This document shows, piece after piece, positions 28,385 to 39,302 of a stretch of DNA of 64,000 nt. The position numbers and the translations under genes are program-made. Each line of letters opens with the position of its first letter. Position 1 is the stretch's first letter. The stretch is from Neostapfia colusana (Eukaryota; Streptophyta; Magnoliopsida; Poales; Poaceae). The stretch spans positions 34,816,720-34,880,719 of the forward strand of contig JASWHV010000008.1 of the NCBI GenBank assembly GCA_030760725.1, in the 5' to 3' direction. The notes below the pieces were generated by a model. The model was not told where the DNA came from. It was given only the letters and a program-made list of their open reading frames with translations, and did not search any database.

Positions 28385-31195
28385 ATGGCTTCCAACTTGC
28401 TCCCGACGCGCCTCGTTCGTTCTTCCGAGCTCGGGCCAGTGCGCAGGCTGCTGGGCTGGCGCTCAGAAGAACAGAAACATCGGCTTCGCCGAGGATCTCT
28501 CCCCTTGGTCCTGGAAAAGGGGGAGATAGTCTTCTTCACCGCTTATGCTCTGGTGGGGTTTGTTCCGCCGATTTCTTCCTTCTTTGTCACCCTGCTGGAG
28601 ACATATGGTCTCCAGCTCCACCATCTTTCCCCCAACTCTTTCGCAATGGCTGCTGTTTTTGTCCACTTCTGCGAGATGTTCGTGGGGGTGCACGCCTCCG
28701 TGACGCTCTTCCGCCACTTCTTTGTGCTGCGGACGACTGGGCGCGGCTCGAAGACCCAGATGGGGGCATACTACTTCCAGCATCGCTGCAAGGACTCCAA
28801 GGTCTCCGGATACCTTCTGCCCTTCAGCGCATCAAGGTGGGAAAACTGGAGGGAGAGCTGGGTGGTAGTGCAGACCGATGAGCACGATCGCCTACAACTC
28901 CCAACCGCCAGCCCAACCACCGATCGCCGCTTCTGGGAGGAGATCCCTGAGCTGGAGCAGGAGTACTCCCCGGTCTTGGAGCGGATCCGGTTCTTGGCCA
29001 ACGAGGGGCTGACGTCTCTAATGGTGCTGATGGACTTTATGTCGCGCCTTATTGCACCCTTGCAGCAGCATAGCCGCCCAGTGTGGTACTACACCGGCGA
29101 GCAGGACTGTACCAGGCTGGAGAGGGGCCCTGGATCTGACCCTTCCGACGAGGAGCTGAACGAGATGGTGAGCAAGGTGAGCGGTGACTACATTCCCAGT
29201 GGTGACCCCGCCCTTCCGCCCTCTGCCACCCCCCTCTTCTTGGAGCCTCAGAGGAGTTCAGAGCTCCTGCGGAAGATGCCGAACCTTGACGACATCGGGA
29301 TCGCCGTCCGGCAGGTCGGGGATGCCTTTCGAGGTATCACCATTCTAGGAACCGAGCACTCCGGGTCAGAGCATGAGGCATCCGCTGCTGTCAAACCCTC
29401 CCCCAGAGCCGACGGAACCCAAGCCGTCAACAAAGGGAAAGGAAAGGAGCCGGCCCCCGGGCATCTAGAGAAGAAACGCGTCCGGTCTCCTCCGAGGGCG
29501 CTGCCTGCGCCGAGTCAGGGTGCCGGAGCTACTTTGCTCCCATCTCCCGTGGGTGCTGGTCCATCGGGTGGCGACCCGAAGAGGCCCCGAGTGTCCCTCC
29601 CCGGCGGGTCTCTCCCCAGACAGCGGCCGTCCGAATCAGCCCAAGTACCTCGCCATCCTTCCTCAAGCGGAGGGGTTTCCAGGACGGATGTTGGTGGGGC
29701 GACGCCGGCGAGTGTGCCGGGGATCCAGGCATCACATTCCGCGGCCGTTCCAGCCGCTGGTCCCGGAGGGTCAGCTACAGCCCAGAGGCCAGTGCTGCAA
29801 GCCCGTTGGAGCGCTCATGCCGCCCAGTAAGTGTTGCTCTTTCTGGCTTGTAGGAGCAGAGCTCTTGTCTCTTCTCTTATCCTGAGGGCTTTCTCATCTT
29901 GCAGGGACCGACCAGCTGCCGGGGGCGGCCCTCTTATCCAGCCGCCTTCAACCGATGGAGGCTCCGCGCCTCAGCACCTGGGGACCGTGGTGGCTCCCAT
30001 GGCCCCCAAATCGACGGGGGCACCCTCTGCGCCAGCGGGTTCACTCTCCGCGGTGGCCGCATCTGCTCCTATCCTCCTTCCTTCACCAGTCCAGAAGTCC
30101 GGTCCTGAGATCGGGAGGGCTGCTGTAGGTTCGCCAGCTGGCCCCCTGGCCTCCTTAGGACAGCGCCCCACCCTGGTTGCTGAGGCGCCGGCACCTCCTC
30201 CGGTCTTAGACTTGTCAGGGGGGTCCAGCGGCGTGACTCCTGTCCCCGCTGCTCCGGCGCCCGTGTGGGACGCCCTGGGGCGTGTTCAGACCAGCGCCCG
30301 GCAGCTCCAATCTGCCTTTGAGCAGGAGCGGGGGGCACTGGCCGGCGAGAGGGAACGCCTTCTCAGCTGGCAGCAGCGGGCCCGGGAGGCTAAGGCGGAC
30401 CTTGACTCGAGGCAGTCAAGGCTTGAGGCCATGAGTGCTCTGCTTGGCACTCAGAAGAAGGCCATTAGCCGCTTGGAGTCAGAGGCCCAGCAGGTTCGTG
30501 CCACCTACCGCGAGGCTCTGGCCCACGCTGAAGCCAAAGCCAAGGAACGTTCCGCCGCCGTGGAGGAGTTGCAGCTGCAGGTAGCACGTCGAGAGCGCGC
30601 CGTCGCCGATCGGGAACCCGCCGCTGCGGCCGAGGAGGAGAAGACCACCGCCCGGCTGAGGGCCAAAGTGGAGGAGCTAAGGGCTCGGTCTGAGGAGCTG
30701 GAGCTCCGTGAGTCGGCTGTCGCAGCGAGGGAGGAGCAGTTCTCCAAGGAGCGCCAGGCGGCGATGGATCGCGAGCTGGCGGCTCGCCAAGACGTAGAGA
30801 AGCTCCAGTCCTTGCGGTCTGCCGAGGCCCAGGCAGTCTGGGGCTTTATTGCCAAGGCAGGGTCCGCCTTGGCTCCTCTTGGTTTCAGCCCTGTGCAGGT
30901 GGAGGCTCCGGCGCGGCCGATGTCCGAAGCGATCCCGGCCCTTGAGTCTATCGGCGACGAGCTGGGTCGGCTCAAATCAGTGATCGCCGACGAGCTGGAA
31001 GCGGAAGGTCGGGGTCTTGCGAAGGAGGTTGCTATGCACGTTCTGTCGTGCTTCCTGAGCCGAGACCCTTCCTTTTCTCTGGGGCCAGTTCGTCTAGGAC
31101 CCGTCGCCGATCGGGAGGAAGCTGCCAGGGCCGAAGTCGATGACTTAGCTGCCCTCGTGGCCTCTAGGTTTCATCGGGAGTCCGGGGACTCTTAG
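28385..31195 (+). CDS. Transposase_28-like antisense gene of element C, intact, two exons
   Basis: Exon 1 is 28385-29826, the intron 29827-29904 and exon 2 29905-31195, giving 910 codons. The start sits in CGCCATGGC. The intron has GTAAGT and a CTTGCAG acceptor, and the join restores the frame exactly. Residues about 10-190 are the Transposase_28-like domain (GEIVFF, LQLHHLSPNS, CEMFVG, LFRHFFVL). Residues about 330-500 are a Pro/Ser/Lys-rich linker with basic patches. Residues about 620-790 are a coiled coil rich in Ala, Glu and Arg. Residues about 792-903 form a conserved tail (LAPLGFSPV, SRDPSFSLGPV). Extra genes antisense to gag-pol are known in Tat-lineage elements. No enzymatic motif is visible despite the 'transposase' name, so a nucleic-acid-binding or regulatory role is only a guess. 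Confidence 0.8.
29827..29904 (+). other. 78-nt spliceosomal intron of the antisense gene
   Basis: GTAAGTGTTG donor and pyrimidine-rich tract ending CATCTTGCAG. The same length and position occur in A (2742-2819). Retention would stop translation at the TAA inside the donor (29828-29830). Confidence 0.85.
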
Positions 31196-32390
31196 GCATC
31201 TGCCCCCGTGGCCACAAGGCCCTGTACTTCCTTTTTTATTTTTGTTGAGTCTGTAGCTCAGCTCGTGGAGCCTTCGTATGGACAGACTCCTGTTTCTTTT
31301 TGTGTCTGCATGTCCTAGTCTTCTTCCTGGCTTTTCCTGGCCGAGTCCTTAGCTCCGCAAGGTACTCGGAGGCCTTGACCAATCTCGAAGCTCTGCATAG
31401 ACACCTTCTCCGGGTCCTCACTGTATACTAAGGGTTCCGGAGGTCTCCAGGACCCGCCTCACAAGATCGGAGGGGGGTCCGGGCCTGTTGGTCATGTGGC
31501 GGGCCCGGAGCTCCCGCCTGAGGGGAGGTCCGGGCTTGCGGGGCACGTGGAGTCCTCGGGCCTCTCCGCGCAGAGGGGGGAGGTCCGGCTTCTGTAGACC
31601 ACGCGGCGGGCCCGGAGCTCCCCCTCAAGGAGGTGGAAGGTCTGGCCCTGCTGGACACGTGGGACCTTCGGGCCTCGCCCCTGTGAGGTCTAGTTCTTTG
31701 ATCTTACCTTGGGGTTTCGGTCTTGCGCGATCCCGTAGCGGCCCCCTGGTAGGTGTGTTCCATTGGATGGATGTGCCTACCATACTCCTGCGGGGAACTG
31801 AGGCCGAGAGGTCCTGCACACAAGTAAGGAAAACGTAATTCTCCTTGGGGGCTCCCCCCCTCTATCTCTTAGTCTTATTTGGCTTACGGTCCCCGTCCAC
31901 TTATACGGTGCTTGGGAACTACCGTGCGCGAAGTGCCGGGGGCTTGGGGCCCCCCTGGCTCTCAGCCGGTACCTCCCACACAACTGCCTTTGGCAGGGCA
32001 GCAAATGCCGACTAAAGATGAGAATGAGAAGAGGGAGCTGAACGCATGGTGAGCACGTGCTAGCAGGGCAATCATAAAAATTTAATAAGTAAACTAAATG
32101 AGCACCAAAGAAGAGCAACGTAGGACAGGTTTCTTTTCATATAAATTTCCATAGGGGGAAGGCAGGCTGAATATGTAGGCCACGACCCGCCTCAAGGGAA
32201 GCAAGACTCTACGCGCTTGGGGTCGGAACCAGGCGAAGCTGAACGTAGTCCTGGACCGTCCCCTGAGGCTTAGCTGCTCCAAGCACTGTTCCTGGACTTT
32301 TATGGAATTTATTATAAAAAGAAGGGTATGTCCTATTGTTGCTCTAGGGGTAGAACTTACAGTGGTGTTCTGTGTTCCGAAGGTTCGGGA
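31196..32390. other. C interior downstream of the antisense gene
   Basis: No gene. The G-box minisatellite interior copy is at about 31495-31680 (three to four units), followed by non-coding sequence matching 4626-5300 of A. An AT-rich patch lies near 32075-32100. Confidence 0.6.
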
Positions 32391-33243
32391 GCGGGTCCCC
32401 ATCCTTGGTTCTGGGGAATGGTCCCAGGCCCAGGATGTCCAGCCCCAGTATGGCAAATGGCCATGTGGGCTGGATCATCTGTTCCGTCCAAGCCTGTGTA
32501 TGGATCTGCTTGGCGTGGAACAGGCACGCCTGGCAGCTCTCGACCAGCTCGACGGCATCCTGGAGTGTTGCCGGCTAGTAGAAGCCATGCCGAAAGGCTT
32601 TACTGACAAGCGTGTGTGAGGAAGAGTGACTCCCACATTCGCCTCCATGGATCTCAGCGAACAAGTCACAGCCTTCCCCCTGGGTTATGCACCGCAATAG
32701 GATGTGGTTGGAGCCGCGTCGGTAGAGATCCCCCTCTACCGCCATGTGTCTCTTAGCCATACGCACAATCCGTTCAGCGGATACATGTTCATCAGGGAGG
32801 ATATTGTCTTTCAAGAAGTCCCGGACCTCCGTGATCCATGCATCGGGTCTGACTTGAGCATCTGGATCTTGAGCGCTGGGTTGCACGGAGTCCCCAGTGA
32901 CGCTTATGATCCTTGGCAGCGTCCATGGCCGCCGGGACCGCCAGCTTCGAGGTGCTGGTCTAGCCCCCTTCGCCCGGCTCTGCGGACCGGGCTGTAGGCC
33001 GCGGCAACGTCCTCTCGAAGCCCCCTTCAGGCACAGGGGCTCCGGTGGGGGTCTTCGTTGAGAGGTCGTCAGCTGTGGCCTTGCTAGCGCGCGGTACATG
33101 GTGCAGGTCCAAGGCGAGGAAGTCTGTCTCCACCATCTTGGTTGATAACCAGGCTGGGAGTCGCTCTGAGCTAACGACTAGCGAGAAGGATGAGCGCTTC
33201 ATACTCTGCTATATTGTTGGTTGCCTTGGAATTGAAACGCACC
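32391..33243 (-). pseudogene. RNase H end and integrase N-terminus of element C
   Basis: Minus-strand remnants. RNase H tail and linker, open from 33099 to 32575, run into the integrase zinc domain (HGGECGSHSSS). At 32398-32405 the alignment to A jumps over about 740 bp, removing the whole rve catalytic core and C-terminus between the zinc domain and the 3' flank. Another lesion near 33150-33200 removes part of RNase H. The left boundary at 33239-33243 is the GCACC target of D. Confidence 0.8.
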
Positions 33244-34377
33244 TGTCGGTACCCCCGCGCACAGGGGAAAATGCCTAAGGATCTCGCCCTTCTCCACAGG
33301 GAAAGCTCCGGAGGCGTCACGTGTCTAGTGGGGCCGGACCTCCCTCCCCTCGGAGGAGAGCTCCGGGCTGCCACGTGGCCTACAGCAGCCAGACCTCCCT
33401 CTCCTCAGAGGAGAGCTCCGGGCCCGCCACGTGGCCAACAGAAGCCGGACCTCCCCCTCCGTGGGAGAGAGGTCCGAAGGCGCCGCGTTCCCAGCGGGGC
33501 CGGACCTCCCTCTCCTCAGAGGAGAGCTCCGGGCCCGCCACGTGGCCAACAGAAGCCGAGCCTCCCCCTCCGCGGGGAGAGGTCCGGAGGGTCCACGTGC
33601 CCCGCGGGACTGACCCTTCTCCCCTCTGAGAAGGGCTCCGGGCCCGCCACGTCGCAGCAGATAGACGCTGCCTGCCTTGAGCGATAGGCAGCGGGCGTAA
33701 AGACGCCCCGTACCTTGCCCGTACAAGGTATTCAAGGCCCGCATCTTCCCAAGACGCGGAGACGCGGAGCATGCTTCTGTCAGGTGCCGTTGCGCCCAGT
33801 CGCATCACAGACTGGCGCGCGGTGTCAGAACCTACCAGCCAATAAACACCACAACAAGACATCCCATGCCGCCTGCGCCGTCATCAACCACTACGACTAG
33901 CATGCGGCATGGGCAGGGCGGCAAGATGAAGACTCAGAACCCTTCGACCAGAGGCAACTACCGCCATAACTGCAGATATGGTAGATGATAGACAATCTTC
34001 CCGGGACCACCTGTCGGGTCCCAGCCCCCCTTGTAAGCTGCCCGAGCCTTGGACTATAAAAGGCTCGGGTAGGCGTCGATAGCAAGCGTTCGCACTTTGC
34101 AACTCATACGCTAGCCATACACTCTCAAGCTGTAACTCACCCCCGAGCTCAGGCCTCCGGTCCTGAGCAGCAAGTAATACAGCGAGCTCCATAGCTCGCC
34201 GTGGACGTAGGGTTTTACGCTCCGGCGGCCTGAACCACGTAAAACTCACCGTGTCAAGCTCTTACTAACTCGTCCATCTGCGCGAGCTCTCCGCTAGAGA
34301 CTAGCCCCACCAAAAAAAGAACCTCCGCGGGCTGCCCAGTGCAGGCCCGGGGGAAGTGTCGACTGAACACTTCGACA
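33244..34377 (+). repeat. 5' LTR of element D
   Basis: 1134 bp, TGTCGGTACC...ACTTCGACA. Compared with the 3' LTR it lacks 16 bp near its start, between two GTACCC repeats. The G-box array is at about 33320-33650. The end of the LTR contains the inverted repeat GAAGTGT...ACACTTC. Confidence 0.93.
34041..34069 (+). promoter_or_regulatory. TATA box in a perfect hairpin, D 5' LTR
   Basis: Arms CCCGAGCCTT (34041-34050) and AAGGCTCGGG (34060-34069) are exact complements with a 9-nt loop; TATAAAAG is 34055-34062. It lies downstream of the G-box array, as expected for the U3/R boundary. The D 3' LTR has the same structure with one mismatch (40117-40145). Confidence 0.6.
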
Positions 34378-34379
34378 TT

Positions 34380-34397
34380 TGGCGCGCCAGGTAGGGG
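34380..34397 (+). other. Primer-binding site of element D
   Basis: TGGCGCGCCAGGTAGGGG, two bases after the LTR end. Its complement ends in CCA and fits the acceptor end of a plant tRNA-Arg, the primer usual for Tat-lineage elements; the tRNA identity is from memory. Confidence 0.8.
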
Positions 34398-34434
34398 GCT
34401 TTTCTCCTAGCGCGACGAGTTTCCGCCGACGAAG

Positions 34435-36990
34435 ATGACCAAGCTTCCTTCAGCGGCAAACTCCCCCCCTCCGCGTTCACGGCGAACCGTGACCACTGCG
34501 GAGTACATGTCGACACACTCAGGACGGAGTGTGTCGGCACAAGCTGGTAGCCAGCAGCTGACTCCGGCAACGCCGACTCCGGCTATGCATGCCCCGACCA
34601 GTGTGAGATCTTCTGCAGCGCTGAGCGTACACCATGGAGGTGCGCTAGCTGCAGCAAGAGCGCTGCTGCGCAACCCACCTGCGGGGGATGCGCCCCATTC
34701 AGTGACCCAGTAGAGGGTCCGCGAGGTGGACCGCCTCGTCGTCACCGCCGCGAACCCTCGACTTCGGCAGGGACGACGCTCCAGTCAACCGGCTGTGTCG
34801 CTGACGCGCACGCCAACAGTTGACGGGCAGACGGCGGACCCCAGCTCCACCAGGTTTCCGTCGACGGACCTGAGGGCAGAGCTGGAGCGATGCCACTTGG
34901 GCCAAGATGCCCGAGTGTTCCCCGAGCAACGTCGAGAAAGGCGTCGCACTAAAGAGGCTGGCGACAACATGACGTCGGCCTCGACCCAGCCTGAAGGGCA
35001 AACCTTCGCCACGCGAGCTCTGCCCCAGGCGTACGCCGCGCAGCATAAGCCACAACCATGTGCTCTGCAAGCGGCGTCCCCTGCCTATGGCGCAACCTTG
35101 CCCATACCGGGGTACACTGTGTCAGTCGCAACCAAGCGTTCGCGGCACCAGTACCTGCACTGGGAGCCAGCAACCGGCTCTGGCAGCGCCGACCCCGGCA
35201 ATGCAGGGTCCAACCAGCGTCAGGTCTTCAGTAGCGCTGGGCGTACCCGGCGGGGGTGCGCCAGCCGCAGCAAGAGCGCTACTGCACAATCCGCCTGCTG
35301 GGGACGCGCCTCAGGCAGCGACCCAGCAGTGGATTCGCGAGATAGACCGTCTCTTCGTCGCCGCAGCAAACCCTCGACTTCGGCGGGGACGGCGCTCCGG
35401 CCAACCGGCTGTGTCGCTGATGCGCGCGCCAATGGTTGCCGAGCAGACGGCGGACTCCAGCTCCACCAGGCTTCTGTCGACGGACCTGAGGGCAGAGCCG
35501 GAGCGATGCCACTTGGGCCAAGATGCCCGAGTGTTCTTCGAGCTACGTCGAGAAAGGCGTCACAACCAAGAGGTTGGCGTCAGCATGACGTCGGCCTCGA
35601 CCCAGCCTGAAGGGCAGATCTTCGCCACGCGAGCTCTGCCCCAGGCATACGCCGCGCAGCATATGCCACAACCATATGCCCCGCAAACGGCGTGCCCGGT
35701 CTAGGGAGCAGCCTTGCCCATACCGGGGTACACTGTGCCAGCGGCGAACCAAGCGTTCGCGGCACCAATACCTGCACTGGGAGCCAGCATCCAGCTCTGG
35801 CAGCGCCGACCCGGGCAATGCAGGCTCCAACCAGCGTCAGGTCTTCAGTAGCGCTGGGCGTACCTGGCTGGGGTGCGCTAGCCGCAGCAAGAGTGCTACT
35901 GCACAATCCGCCTGCTGGGGACGCGCCTCAGGCAGCGACCCAGCAGCGGATTCGCGAATTAGGCCGTCTTGTCGTCGCCGCCGCAAACCCTTGACTTCGG
36001 CGGGGACGACGCTCCGGCCAACCGGCTGTGTCGCTGACGCGCACGCCGACGGTTGACGGACAGACGGCGGATTCCAGCTCCACCAGGCTTCCGTCGACGG
36101 ACCTGAGGACTGAGCTGGAACGATGCCACTTGGGCCAAGACGCCCGAGTGTTCCTCGAGCGGCGACGAGAAAGGCGTCGCAGCCAAGAGGCCGGCGTCAT
36201 CATGACGACTGCCTCAACCCTGCCTGAGGCGCAGACTTTCGCCACGCGAACTCTACCCCAGACATACGCCACGCAGCATATGCCACAGCCATATTTCCTG
36301 CAAACGGCGCCCCCGGTCTATGGCGCAGCCTTGCCCATACCGGGGCACACTGTGCCAGCGGCGAACCAAGCGTTCATGGCACCAACGCCTGCAGCAACAG
36401 GGGCAGGATGTACGGCCCTGGAGCCCCACCTCCGCTTCACGAGTTGGCCGCGCAAGTTTCGGCGGCACCTGCCCGAGAAGTACGACGGCTGCGTCAACCC
36501 AGCGGGGTTCCTCCAGATCCACTCCACCGCCGTACTTACCGCAGGAGGGGATGAGGCCGTCATGGCCAAACTACTTCCCCGTCGCCTTGACCGGCCCAGC
36601 CCGGTCTTGGCTAATGAACCTCCCTCAGGGTTCCATAACTTCCTGGGGAGAGCTCTGCCGGCAGTTCATCGCCAACTTCGGCAGCTCCTACACCCGTCCC
36701 GGCACGGAGCCTGACCTCCACGCCATCAAGCAACAACCTGGGGAGTCGCTGCGCTCCTTCATCCAGCGGTTCTCCCAGGTACGCAACACCGTTCCGCATA
36801 TTCAAAGTGCTTCTGTGGTGGCGGCACTTCGACAGTGTCCGGGACGAGAAGATGCTTGAGAGACTTGCAACCAGAGAGGTCTGCGATGCCTCCGAGATCT
36901 TCAGCCTGGCGGACAAGTGCGCCAGAGCAGCCGGAGGGCGGAGTTGGTACTCACTGCCAGCTTCCGAAGCCGGAAGACAGCCCGAAGACG
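34435..36990 (+). pseudogene. Gag of element D, broken
   Basis: Starts MTKLPSAANSPPPRSRR, the same start as gag in C and E. TAG at 34711-34713 stops it after 92 codons. Three tandem copies of a roughly 615-bp N-terminal segment follow. The core resumes near 36391 (RWPRKF-like, LPEKYDG) with a frameshift near 36570 and another near 36835. Parts of the retrotransposon gag core are recognisable (LTGPARSWLMNL, FIQRFSQVRN). The zinc knuckle seen in C and E is gone, because the sequence jumps from the middle of gag to RNase H at about 36990-37030. Confidence 0.82.
34540..36390 (+). repeat. 615-bp triplication within gag of element D
   Basis: Three tandem copies. Marker ACCAGYGTS recurs at 34598, 35213 and 35830, and GCACTGGGAGCCAGCA at 35157 and 35773 (spacing 615-617 bp). 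Each unit covers the segment from the Ser/Thr/Pro-rich start to the QAFAAPxPA segment. C and E have a single copy. 615 is divisible by three while 616 and 617 are not, so the frame is not kept. Confidence 0.85.
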
Positions 36991-37606
36991 GCGGAGTTCA
37001 AGCTGAGCTCCCGACCACATCAGACAACCAAGAGCCAAGCACTGGCTGACTTCGTGGCTGAGTGGACGCCAACGAAGGCTGACCCAGGGGGCCGCGAAGA
37101 TGGTGAACCAAAGTACCGAGCTCTGGTCTTCACCAGGCCTCACTGGACGCTCTTCTTCGACGGCTCCTCGCGAAAGCAGGGGGCTGGTGCCGGCGTACTG
37201 CTCCTCATGCCATCGGGGGAGCAGTCTGGGTACATGGTGCGTCTCAATTCCAAGGCAACCAACAACTTGGCAGAGTATGAAGCACTCATCTTTGGCCTAA
37301 AAGACAGTCCTGTCTCTGGGCGCTCGCCAGTTGTTGGCGCAGGGCGACTCCCAGCTAGTTATCAAGCAAGTTAAGGGTGAATGCCCCTGCAATGACCCAC
37401 AGCTAGATGCTTATCTGCTCCACGTGCGGATGTTGGAGAAAGACTTCCTCGCCTTGGACCTGCGCCATGTACCGCGCGCTGGCACGGCCGCAGCTGACGA
37501 CCTCTCAACGAAAGCCTCCATCAGAGCCCCTGCGCACGAAGGAGTCTTCGAGAGGACGTTGCTGCGGTCCACAGCCCGGCCCGCCGAGCCGGGCGAAGGG
37601 GGCTGA
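36991..37606 (+). pseudogene. RNase H of element D
   Basis: Contains SQALADFVAEW, LFFDGSSRKQGAGAG and NLAEYEALI, then a 1-nt frame change near 37300, and the tail with AGTAAADDLS. Fused upstream to gag without protease or RT. Confidence 0.82.
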
Positions 37607-38300
37607 ACCAGTGCCTCGAAGCTAGGCAGTCCCGGCGGGCCTGTATGCCGCCAAAGGATCGTAAGAGTCACTGGGGACTCCGTGCAACCCAGCGCTCAAG
37701 ATCCAGAAGCTCAAGTAGTCCCGATGCATGGACCACGGAGGTCCGGGACTCCTTGAAGGACATCCTTCCTGATGAACATGCATCCGCTGAATGGGAGGTG
37801 CGGATGGCTATGTGCTACGCGCTGGTATCTTTACTGGCGTGGCGCCACGACATCCTATTGCGGTGCATAACCAAGGAGGAAGGCTGCGAATAGCTCGCAG
37901 TAGTCCAAGGAGGCGAGTGCTGGGAACGCTCATTGTCCCGCACGTTGGTCGGTTAAGCCACCCGGCATGGCTCCTACTGACCGAGAGCCACCTGGACACC
38001 GTCAAACCGGTTAGGGGTGCAATGCGTGCCAGGTCCACGCCAAGCAGACCCACACAACCGGTGCAGACGAGCACCCAGAGCCGTCGGGGGATACCGGCTC
38101 CTCCATGTCGAGGGCTAGCCGGACTTCCCAGGGCTGGGTCACGGGAACTACCCTTCCACATGGTATGCGGGGCCTAAGCCATGCTTCCCCCTGATATAGC
38201 CATGGGAGTCCCCCCATGTCCGGCGTACGACGAAGCCACGCATGACCCGCTCTGCATGAAGACAGGCGCTCCGACGCTACCCAGTAAGTTCACCATGCTT
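37607..38300 (+). pseudogene. Integrase N-terminal remnant of element D
   Basis: Short stretches align to the RNase H-integrase linker and zinc domain of A (VRDSLKD, LPDEHASAE, LLRCITKEEGC), with frequent indels. The catalytic core is absent. From about 38000 only weak similarity remains. Confidence 0.65.
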
Positions 38301-39302
38301 ACTTAGGTGTTTATTTAAATTACGCATTAATTTATATGAACACCACCCCACGCTCTAGACAGTGTGCGTCCATTGTACACTCGGTTCCTCTTTCCTGCTC
38401 TCATGAATAGTCGATATTTGCCGTCCTGCCGAAGGCGGTAGTGCTTGGGGTACCTGCTAGAGGCCCGGTGGCCTTTTTGATCTCCCCCTGTAAGGGTTCT
38501 GTACCGCCAGTTGGTCTCCTCCGAGAAAAGACCTACGCTAGACCGGGGGGTCAGGAGCCTTGCTTTGCACGGTCTTGCACCCAAAGCATGCGCACTCTGC
38601 CCCCCGGCGCTACGGTCTGAGTACCAGGGGGCCGGACGGTTACACCCTGACTGGGGCTGGGGCCAGACCTCCGGGACCAAGTGCACTGGATTACCCAAGC
38701 CCCGTATTCCGGCCTGGGACAGTATGCCAAATGAGACTAAGGGACAGGAAAGGGGGGACCACTGAGCAGTGCCGGACTCCGCCCCCACAGCTGGGCCGAG
38801 CTCCGAGGCCAGCCCTCGCCCTCTTTTCAGAGGCGAGCGCTGATGCCGGACCTCACGCCCTTCGCTGGCCTGAGCTCCGATGACTTCCGGACTCCGCCTC
38901 CACAGCCAGGCCTTGCTCCGAGGCCAGCCCTCGCCCTCCTTTCAGAGGCGAGCGCTGATGCCGGACCTCACGCCCTTCGCTGGCGTGAGTTCCGATGACT
39001 TCCGGACCTCCGCCCCCACAGCTGGGCCGAGCTCCGATGCCAGCCCTCGCCCTCCTTTCAGAGGCGAGCCCTGATGCCGGACCTCACGCCCTTCGTGGAC
39101 CTGAGCTCCGATGACTTCCGGACCTCCGCCCCAACAGCCGGGCCGAGCTCCGATGCCAGGCTTCACCCTCTCCTAAGAGGCTGAACTCCGAAGCCGTCAA
39201 GACCCTGCCAGCACAGGGAGTGCTCAAGATAAGAAAGTGCGCGGGTAGGAGAAGGCCTCACCTCGGGCTCGTTACCTCCACCGAGGTGAGCCCGGGGGCC
39301 AC
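38301..39302 (+). other. 3' interior of element D with 115-bp tandem repeats
   Basis: 38301-38770 matches, in reverse, the non-coding interior of E (26200-26856). 38768-39180 holds about 3.5 tandem units of 115-116 bp; GATGACTTCCGG recurs at 38879, 38994 and 39110. The polypurine stretch GCCCGGGGGCCAC precedes the LTR. The antisense gene expected here is deleted. Confidence 0.7.

Noticed and set aside
38511..38883. Overlapping frames of about 84-107 codons in the 3' interior of D
   Set aside because: No similarity to family proteins; they continue into the 115-bp repeats and disagree with the homologous region of E.
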